Positions 9,471-19,300 of a stretch of DNA of 64,000 bases are shown in pieces. Origin of the DNA: Planctomycetota bacterium (GTDB taxonomy: Bacteria > Planctomycetota > UBA1135 > GCA-002686595); assembly GCA_016795205.1 (NCBI GenBank), contig JAEUHZ010000037.1:46417-110416 (forward strand), read 5' to 3'. The notes beneath the pieces were generated by a model. That model had not been told where the DNA came from. It ran no database searches and worked only from the letters and a program-made list of their open reading frames with translations. The position numbers and the translations under genes are program-made. Numbering within the stretch: the stretch's first letter is position 1; every line of letters begins with the position of its first letter.

Positions 9471-9796
9471 GCGTCCCCTCCGAGCACCTGTTCGTCCTGG
9501 CCGCCGTGCTGTTCGCCATCGGCGCGGCCGGGTTCTTCCTGCGACGCAATCTGATCGTCGTGCTCATGTGCGTCGAGCTGATGCTCAACGCCGCGAACCT
9601 GTCGTTCCTGGCGGCCAGCCGCATGCACGCGCTGGCCGCGGGCTCGCCGGGTCTGAGCCTGGAGGGGCCGACGTTCGCGATCTTCGTGATCGTCGTGGCG
9701 GCCATCGAGGCCGCCGTCGGCCTGGCGCTCGTCATCGCCCTCTACCGCAACCGCCAGACGGTCTCGCTCGACGCGCTGACCGACTTGAAGGACTAG
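9467..9796 (+). CDS. nuoK: NADH-quinone oxidoreductase subunit K
   Basis: This 109-residue three-helix proton-channel subunit has both essential membrane glutamates: E37 in MCVELMLNAANL and E81 in VAAIEAAVGLAL. The loop between helices 2 and 3 (about residues 50-66) is somewhat longer than in the roughly 100-residue norm. The start is GTG at 9467, overlapping the nuoJ stop. Confidence 0.94.
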   Translation: MSVPSEHLFVLAAVLFAIGAAGFFLRRNLIVVLMCVELMLNAANLSFLAASRMHALAAGSPGLSLEGPTFAIFVIVVAAIEAAVGLALVIALYRNRQTVSLDALTDLKD

Positions 9797-9805
9797 GCAG
9801 GTCGC

Positions 9806-11974
<2,169 letters not shown>

Positions 11975-11978
11975 TCCG

Positions 11979-13529
11979 ATGACCCACGACGTCCTCAGCC
12001 TCTCGGTCCTGGTCTTCCTGCCGCTCGTCGGCGCGCTGCTCGTGGCGGCCACGCCCAAGCAGGCGGCCGGACTCCAGCGCGGGATCACGCTGCTCACCAC
12101 GTTGGCGGTGGCCGTGGTCGGGGTCGCGCTGTGCCTGCGCTTCGACGGGTCGACCGCCGCGGTCCAGTTCGGCGAGGCGGCCCCGTGGTTCACGCTGCCC
12201 GGTGGCGTGCCGGTGCACTATCGCCTCGGGATGGACGGGCTCTCCGTCCTGCTCGTGGGCCTGACCGCCGTGCTGGGTCCGATCGTCGTGCTCTCGACGT
12301 GGGGGCACATCCACGAGCGCGTCAAGGAGTTCATGGTCTGGCTGCTCGCCATGCAGACGGGCATGCTCGGCGTGTTCGTCTCCCTGGACCTGATCCTGTT
12401 CTACGTCTTCTGGGAGACCAGCCTCGTCCCGCTGTACTTCATCCTCGGGATCTGGGGCGGCGAGCGTCGGCTGTACGCCACGATCAAGTTCTTCCTCTAC
12501 ACGCTGGCCGGCAGTCTGGTGATGCTCGTCGCGGTGATCTGGCTGATCTGGACCGCCGGCACGACCGACGTCATGCGGCTCCTGGACGTGGGCGCCGGCC
12601 TGCCGCTCGAGACGCAGTTGTGGCTCTTCGCCGCCTTCGCGCTGGCGTTCGCGATCAAGGTGCCGGTGATGCCGTTCCACACCTGGCTGCCCGACGCGCA
12701 CACCGAGGCGCCCACTTCGGGCTCGGTGATCCTGGCCGGCGTGCTGCTCAAGATGGGCACGTACGGTCTCGTGCGCTTCGGGATCGCCATGTTCCCCGGC
12801 GCGGCGCTGGAGGCCGCGCCCTGGATGATGGCGCTGGGCGTCGCCGGCATCGTCTACGGGGCGTTCCTGGCCATGGCGCAGACGGACGTGAAGCGCCTGA
12901 TCGCCTGCTCGTCGGTCTCGCACCTGGGCTACGTCGTGCTGGGGCTGTTCGCCCTGACGGAGGCGGGCCTGCGCGGCAGCCTGCTCCAGATGGTCAACCA
13001 CGGCCTCTCGACCGGGCTGCTCTTCCTCTTGATCGGGATGATCTACGAGCGCCGCCACACGCGCGCCCTGGACCAGTACGGCGGAGTGGCGGCGGTCATG
13101 CCGGTCTTCGCGCTGTTCCTGGTCTTCGCGGTGCTCTCGAGCGTCGGCCTCCCGGGCCTGAACGGCTTCGTGGGCGAGTACCTGATCCTGCTGGGCACCT
13201 GGCAGGCCTCGCCCTGGATGGCGGCCATCGCGGTCACGGGCGTGATCTTCGGCGCCGTGTACCTGCTCATGGCGACGCGCAAGCTGCTCTTCGGGCCGCT
13301 GGTCCACTCCGAGAACAAGGCGCTCACGGACCTGAACGGGCGCGAGGTCGTGCTCATGCTGCCGATCGTCGTGCTGTGCGTCTGGATGGGCGTGCAGCCC
13401 AACGCGTTCCTCGATCGCGCGGACGGGTCGCTGCGGGACGTGCAGGCGCGGGTCGAGCGGGCGCGGCACCTGCGCACCGCCAGCATCGAGGTCCCGCCGG
13501 CCCACCGCCTGGAGATCGAAGCCCGATGA
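11979..13529 (+). CDS. nuoM: NADH-quinone oxidoreductase subunit M
   Basis: This 516-residue antiporter-like proton-pumping subunit has about 14 helices. Diagnostic stretches are YVFWETSLVPLYFIL, with the essential Glu, and PFHTWLPDAHTEAPTSGSV. A Lys in the AIKVPVMPFH segment also belongs to the channel. It starts 4 bases after nuoL. The stop overlaps the nuoN ATG (ATGA, 13526-13529). Confidence 0.96.
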   Translation: MTHDVLSLSVLVFLPLVGALLVAATPKQAAGLQRGITLLTTLAVAVVGVALCLRFDGSTAAVQFGEAAPWFTLPGGVPVHYRLGMDGLSVLLVGLTAVLGPIVVLSTWGHIHERVKEFMVWLLAMQTGMLGVFVSLDLILFYVFWETSLVPLYFILGIWGGERRLYATIKFFLYTLAGSLVMLVAVIWLIWTAGTTDVMRLLDVGAGLPLETQLWLFAAFALAFAIKVPVMPFHTWLPDAHTEAPTSGSVILAGVLLKMGTYGLVRFGIAMFPGAALEAAPWMMALGVAGIVYGAFLAMAQTDVKRLIACSSVSHLGYVVLGLFALTEAGLRGSLLQMVNHGLSTGLLFLLIGMIYERRHTRALDQYGGVAAVMPVFALFLVFAVLSSVGLPGLNGFVGEYLILLGTWQASPWMAAIAVTGVIFGAVYLLMATRKLLFGPLVHSENKALTDLNGREVVLMLPIVVLCVWMGVQPNAFLDRADGSLRDVQARVERARHLRTASIEVPPAHRLEIEAR

Positions 13530-14968
13530 ACCCGGACATCGCCCAACGGATCCTGTCGCAGGCGACCCTCGACGCCAGCGGCCCGTTCCTGGCCCTGGCG
13601 CTCGGCGTGCTCGTGCTCGTGTTCCTCGAGCTGCTCCCGGCGCTCGCCGCGCTGCGCCAGATCGTGTTCCTGGGGTCGCTGGCGGCCGCCGCGTGGGCCG
13701 CGACGCGCACGCTGTTCGGGCCCGAGATCGCGGCCTTCGAAGGCACCTACGTCGCGAACAGCACGACGTCCTGGTGGGCCCTGCTGTTCGTCGCCAGCGC
13801 CCTGATCGCCTGGATCTTCGGCCGCCGCTACTACCGCGACGAGGCGCGCTTCGAGGGCGAGCACGACATCTTGCTGCTCACCGCGGCCTCCGGCATGGTC
13901 CTCATGGCCGGCTCGCGGGACCTGCTCGTGTTCTTCGTGGGCCTCGAGACCCTCTCGGTGCCGCTCTACGCGCTGTCCGGCTTCCGCCGCGCGCGGCGCG
14001 AGTCGGTCGAGGCCGGGCTCAAGTACTTCGTGCTGGGGGCGTTCGCGGCGGCGATCTACCTCATGGGCGCCGCGCTGCTGTACGCCGGCACCGGGACGAT
14101 CGCGCTGGCCGGCTTCCAGGAACGCTCCGAGCTGCTCGAGACGCCGCTGGCCCTGACGGGGCTGGCGCTCATCGCGGCCTCGCTGTTCTTCAAGATCAGC
14201 GTCTTCCCGTTCCACTTGTGGGTGCCGGACGTCTACCAGGGGGCGCCCAGCCCGGTGACGACGTTCATGGCCACCGGGACCAAGGCGGCCGCGTTCGCCT
14301 TCCTCCTGCCGCTCTCCTTCGCGCTGCCGCCCGAGAGCGCCGGCCTGGTGGCCGCCATCGCGTTGATCACGATGGCGGCGGGCAACCTCGGCGCGCTGGT
14401 GCAGACCGACATGAAGCGCCTCTTGGCCTACTCGGGCGTGGCGCACGCCGGCACCATGCTGCTGGCGCTGGCGGGGATGCACGCCGATCCGGAGTCCGGC
14501 GGGGCCTCGCAGGCCGTGCTGTTCTACATGGCGGCCTACACGTTCACGGCCGGAGGCGCCTTCGGGCTCCTGACGATGCTGGAGACCCAGGGCGGACGCC
14601 CCGTCACGATCGACGGACTGCGCGGGCTGGCCCGCCAGCGGCCGGGCGTCGCGGCCGCGCTGGCCCTGTTCATGCTCTCCCTGGGCGGCATCCCCGCGAC
14701 CGGCGGCTTCCTCGGGAAGTACCTGGTCTTCTCCGTCGCGGTGCGCGCGGACATGATCGCGGCGGCCGTCGTGGGCGTGCTGATCTCCGTGGTCGCGCTG
14801 GGCTACTACCTGCGGATCATCGTGGCGATGTACATGCAGCCCGAGGACGCGACGCGGCCCGTGCCGGCCGAGAGCCGCCCGCTGTCCTCCGCGATGGCGC
14901 TGGCCTGCGCCGCGATGGTGCTCGTCCTGGGCGTGCTCCCGGGCTGGTTCCTGGCCAACGTGCGCTGA
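13526..14968 (+). CDS. nuoN: NADH-quinone oxidoreductase subunit N
   Basis: This 480-residue third antiporter-like subunit is the last gene of the operon. Family motifs are FFVGLETLSVPLYAL, FKISVFPFHLWVPDVYQGAP and DMKRLLAYSGVAHAG. The length matches standard NuoN. The stop codon lies inside the left arm of an inverted repeat (14963-15007) that probably marks the operon end. Gene order A to N is complete and canonical. Confidence 0.96.
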   Translation: MNPDIAQRILSQATLDASGPFLALALGVLVLVFLELLPALAALRQIVFLGSLAAAAWAATRTLFGPEIAAFEGTYVANSTTSWWALLFVASALIAWIFGRRYYRDEARFEGEHDILLLTAASGMVLMAGSRDLLVFFVGLETLSVPLYALSGFRRARRESVEAGLKYFVLGAFAAAIYLMGAALLYAGTGTIALAGFQERSELLETPLALTGLALIAASLFFKISVFPFHLWVPDVYQGAPSPVTTFMATGTKAAAFAFLLPLSFALPPESAGLVAAIALITMAAGNLGALVQTDMKRLLAYSGVAHAGTMLLALAGMHADPESGGASQAVLFYMAAYTFTAGGAFGLLTMLETQGGRPVTIDGLRGLARQRPGVAAALALFMLSLGGIPATGGFLGKYLVFSVAVRADMIAAAVVGVLISVVALGYYLRIIVAMYMQPEDATRPVPAESRPLSSAMALACAAMVLVLGVLPGWFLANVR

Positions 14969-15007
14969 GCGGGGTCGGCGGGAGACCGAGTCGACGAGCG
15001 CTCAGCG
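14963..15007 (+). terminator. stem-loop at the end of the nuo operon
   Basis: Perfect 9-base arms CGCTGAGCG (14963-14971) and CGCTCAGCG (14999-15007) flank a loop. That loop itself can pair GGTC (14973-14976) with GACC (14984-14987). The left arm covers the nuoN stop codon. There is no following T tract, so this is at best an atypical or Rho-assisted terminator, or a 3' end stabiliser. The rest of the gap up to 15142 shows nothing recognisable. Confidence 0.35.
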
Positions 15008-15142
15008 GCTCGTGGCGCCGCCCCTTCAGGGCCGAGCGTCAAGGGAGGGCCGGCGCTGCGGAACGCACGCTCTCCGAGCCCAGGCGGCGCGTTCCCGCGA
15101 GGATCCGAGCGCAGCGGGCGGCGGCGGGCTCGCGCCCCAGCC

Positions 15143-15445
15143 TCAGGTCGTCGGATCGAACTCGACCGCCCAGCCGCAGCGGTCTCCGCGCATGCGCTGC
15201 GCGCGGACCAGGCGCCCGGAACGGGTCTTGGACGCGCCGTTCTCCTCGTACTCGACGGTGACCCGCAGGTCGCCTTCGCTGAAGAACAGGATCCCGGAGG
15301 GGGAGACGTTGTCGGCGCGCCCCTCGAGCTCGCGCGTGTCGATCGACAACTGGACGCGGCCGCGATTCGTCAGGCGGCGCGCGCGGCGGCGCTCCCCGGT
15401 CTCGGTGGCGAACTCGTCGCCGGCACGCGGCTGAAAAGGATCCAT
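15143..15445 (-). CDS. PilZ-domain protein
   Basis: This small protein of about 100 residues is a single PilZ domain, the usual receptor for the second messenger cyclic di-GMP. The ligand motifs are the Arg cluster ERRRARR and, about 20 residues later, DNVSPSG, matching the D/N-x-S-x-x-G rule. No second domain is present, so it probably acts by binding a partner. The frame extends to 15547 with other possible starts, including an ATG at 15481. The ATG at 15445 (MDPFQPRAG) is chosen because it directly precedes the domain, but no good ribosome site supports any of them. Confidence 0.7.
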   Translation of the reverse strand: MDPFQPRAGDEFATETGERRRARRLTNRGRVQLSIDTRELEGRADNVSPSGILFFSEGDLRVTVEYEENGASKTRSGRLVRAQRMRGDRCGWAVEFDPTT

Positions 15446-15543
15446 GGCTGGGAGGGGGAGCGCGCGGGGTCGATGCGGCATCCCGGGCGAGCTATCGGCC
15501 CGCGGCGGCGCCGGCTTGAGCGCGGGGCCGCGGACTCCAGGGC

Positions 15544-16059
15544 TCAACCGTCCACGTTCACCTGGAGCCAGTTGATCTCGTCCTTGAGGGCGGCGATCCG
15601 CTGCTGGCTCTCCTTGCTGGAGTCCGGGACCTCGAGCTCGAGCGCCTGCTCGAGGGCCAGGAGCGCGGCCGCACGCTCGGCGGGCGGGACGAGCGCGTAC
15701 TTCTGCGCCCAGCCACTGGCCTTTCCCGCGCCCGCCGCAGCCCCGGCGGGGTCGTGGGTCGCGCCGCCTTGGAATTCGGGCTCGCGCTCGGGCCCGGGGG
15801 TCACGCTCGCGGGCGGCGCGGCCGGAGGTGTGAGCTCGCGCCCGGCTGCGGCCGGGTCCGCCACGGCGGGAGCGGCCGACGAGCGCCCGGCCAGGGCGCC
15901 GCCACGCTCGAGCTCGACGGCCGCGCCCCCGGCGGTCGGGCCCGCCGAGGCGTCCGGGTCCGCGGAAACGGAGCCCCCCGAAGGCGCGCCCCGGAGGAAA
16001 AAGAGGCCGGCTGCCAAGCCGAGCAGGAGGACGAGGACCAGGAGAGCCAGGTTGCGCAT
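15544..16059 (-). CDS. membrane-anchored protein of unknown function
   Basis: This protein of about 171 residues is not recognised. An N-terminal hydrophobic segment (NLALLVLVLLLGLAAGLFFL) would anchor it in the membrane. A long Pro/Ala/Gly/Glu-rich linker follows, and then a C-terminal helical part with PPAERAAALLALEQALELE. The ATG at 16059 directly precedes the anchor, and upstream in-frame codons look non-coding. It lies about 100 bases upstream of the PilZ gene on the same strand and may be cotranscribed with it. Confidence 0.6.
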   Translation of the reverse strand: MRNLALLVLVLLLGLAAGLFFLRGAPSGGSVSADPDASAGPTAGGAAVELERGGALAGRSSAAPAVADPAAAGRELTPPAAPPASVTPGPEREPEFQGGATHDPAGAAAGAGKASGWAQKYALVPPAERAAALLALEQALELEVPDSSKESQQRIAALKDEINWLQVNVDG

Positions 16060-16198
16060 GCGGGGGACGGTCGCGCCACGGTCGCGCGGTTCCGCTCCCC
16101 GCAGTCTAGCGCCGCGCACGCCCGCAGGTCGCTCGGGGGTCCGAGATTGAGGGTCCCCTCGTCGGGCCCCGATCCGCGCTTTGCAGAATCGCAGGACC

Positions 16199-16228
16199 TT
16201 GCCCCTTTTTCACAGCCTGGGGGATACT
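16199..16228 (+). promoter_or_regulatory. candidate sigma-70 promoter of the large secreted protein
   Basis: TTGCCC (16199-16204) and GATACT (16223-16228) are separated by 18 bases, about 90 bases before the ATG at 16321. Each box matches four of six consensus positions. The stretch between is locally T-rich (CCCCTTTTTC), unusual in this GC-rich sequence. This is suggestive only. Confidence 0.3.
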
Positions 16229-16320
16229 TGCAGGACACGGCCCCCCGCCCCCTCAGGTCCCGGCCCGTTCGAACCGGGCCAGGCGGATGGGCTGTGCACC
16301 CTCCACTGGAGACGCAACTC

Positions 16321-19300
16321 ATGGCTCCCCCTCGTTCGTCGTGTACGCCCACGTTGTGGCGTGCGCTCGCCGTCGGCTCGCTGTTCCTCGGCCTCGCCGC
16401 GTCGGCGAGCGCCCAGGGCACCGACTCGTGCACTTCCCCCACCGTCGTCGCGGGCTTCGGCTCGTTCGCGATCAACAACACCGGCGCCGCCACGGGCCAG
16501 GACTTCGCCGCGGGCTGCGCGACGATGGGCCGTGACGTGTGGTTCACCTGGAACTCGCCGGTCAGCGGCAGCGTGACGGTCGCCACCTGCGGTGGCGTGA
16601 CCTTCGACAGCGTGATCGGCGTCTACAACGGCAATACCTGCCCGGGCGCCGCCTCGATCGCCTGCAACGACGACTCGTGCAGCCTGCAATCCTCGGCCAC
16701 GTTCACCGCTGTCTCGGGACAAGACTACGTCTTCCAGATCGGCGGGTTCAGCAACGCCAGCGGCTCGGGCACGTTCACGGTCAGCGGCCCGCCGGTCCCG
16801 CCGGCGAACGACGACTGCTCGGCGGCCACGCCGATCGCGGGCACGGGCCTGTTCCCGTTCACGACGATCAACGCGACGACTGGCACCGAAGGCCAAGCCG
16901 AAGCGGCCTGCAACTTCTTCTCGTTCACGGCGATCGCGCGCGACGTGTGGTTCAACTGGACGGCGCCCTCGACGGGCATCGCCACGGTCGAGACCTGCGC
17001 GCAGGCCGCCTATGACACGAAGCTCGCGGCCTACAGCGGCGCGGGCTGCCCCGTGGGCGCCACGATCGCCTGCAACGACGACGCCTGCGCGCTCCAGTCG
17101 CGGATCCAGTTCGCCTGCGTCGCGGGCCAGGTCTACTCGATCCAAGTCGGTTCGTACCCCGGCGGTGGCGGATCGAGCGGCGCCGGCAACCTGAACATCA
17201 CGGTCGGCGCGCCGACGCTCAAGCTGAGCCAGCTCTACGGCGCGGGCGGCAACGTCTCCTCGCCGCTGCGGCGTGACTACATCGAGATCTACAACCCGGG
17301 CCCGGTCGCGGTTCCGCTCTCCGGCTGGTCCGTGCAGTACGCCTCGGCGGCGGGCACGTTCACGCTGGCCAACTCGACGGCGCTGCCGGCGGTGACGCTG
17401 GGCGTCGGCCGCTACCTGCTCGTCGAGGAATCGACCGGCGGCACGCTGGCCATCGGACAGGTCCCCGACCTGCCGACCCCGGAGATCTCGGCCACCGTGG
17501 CGATGGCCGCGGACAGCTTCAAGGTCGCGCTGGTGAGCTCGACGACGGCGCTGCCGACCGGCACGCCGACCTACGCCGGCAACCCGACGCTGGTCGACTT
17601 CGTCGGCACGGGCACGGCGAACTGGAACGACGCCTCGGCCAACGGCGCCGCGCACGTCGCGGCGAACAACGCGCCCCCGGGCTCGACCGCGCTGGCCCTG
17701 CACCGCCTGAACTGCGGTGCGGGCGACACGAACGTCAGCAAGGACGACTGGGCCCAGGCCTTCCCCGCGCCGCGCAACTCGGCGGCCGCGGTCAACGCCG
17801 GCGTCACGGCGATCGGCACGGCCCTGCCCCTCACGCCGCGTGAGGGCGACACCGTGCGCCTGACCGTCACGCCCTACACGTGCTTGACGGGCGCTCCGCT
17901 GTCCGGAGCCACCGTCTCGGTCAACACGACCGCGATCGGCGGCGGCCCGACGGCCATGCTCGACAACGGGACCGGTGGCGACGAGGTCGCCAACGACGGG
18001 ATCTACACGGCCCTGGTCACGGTCGGCGCCGGCACCGGCGGGCTGAGCTACAGCCTGCCCGTGTCGGTCACGAGCGGTCCGAACTCGGGCGCGACCTACA
18101 TCAGCATCTTCGTCACGCTGCCGGCGACCCCGGCCAACGACAACTGCTCGACGGCGGACCCGCTCGTCGGAGCCTTCCCGATCGTCACCCTGGGGAACCT
18201 CACGGGCGCGACGGTCGAGTCGAACCCGCTCGTGACGGCGGCCTCGGCTCCGACGACCGGCATGACCTCCCGGCGCGGCCTGTGGTACTCGGTCACGGGT
18301 ACGGGCAACACGATGACGGCGGACCTGTGCGCCACGGCGCCCTCGTTCGACTCGGTCATGATCGTGTTCGCCGGCACGTGCGACGGCTTGACCGTGATCG
18401 CCACGGGTGACGACAACGGGCCGGCGTGCACGGGCACGCAAGCCTCGGCGGCTTGGTGCTCCCAGGCGGGCGCGACCTACCTGATCTGGGTCGCTCCGTT
18501 CGGCACTGCGGCCTCCACGGCCAGCTTCACGCTGACCGTGAACGACGGTGCGCCCTGCGTGACCGCGTTGCCGGTCACGATCTGCACTGGCACGGCCGGG
18601 CCGTTCACCGAGTCCGAGGCGGGCTACGGCATCGCCACGAACGACGGCTGCAGCTCGTCGCCGAACCGGTTCACGGACATCCCGATGCCGGGTGCGTCCC
18701 CGACCCTGATCCGCGGCACGGCCCGCGGCATGATCGGCAACCGCGACGTCGACTGGTACCGGTTCCAGGCCACGGCCTCGGGCCCGATCCAGATCACGAT
18801 CGACACGCTGGGCAGCCAGGCGCAGGCCCAGCTCCACTCGCTGGGCGTGGGTGGTGTCTGCCCGTCCACGCTGATCGTGAGCACGCCGCTCTTCGTGGCG
18901 CGCTGCGCGACCGGCATCCAGACGGTCAGCTCGAACGTCACGGCGGGCAACTGGTACGCGATCCTCGTCGTCGGCGGTGTCGGCATCCAAGTGACGCCGG
19001 CAGCGACGGTCTTCGGCGGTCAGATGCCGGGCGGCACGACCTACCAATACGCGATGACCGTGTCGGTCGGTGCCCCGCCGGCCAATGACAACTGCGCGAA
19101 CGCGACGACCCTCACGGGCGCCTCGGTCGCCGGCAACACGCTGACGGCCACGAACGACGGCTCCTCGAGCTGCGACGCGACCGGCAACGACGTCTGGTAC
19201 ACGTTCACGGCCGGTGTCAATGCCGGGACGCTGAACCTGAACACCTGTGGTGCCACGATCGACACCGCGATCTCGGTGTACGACGCGTGCGGCGGGCTCG

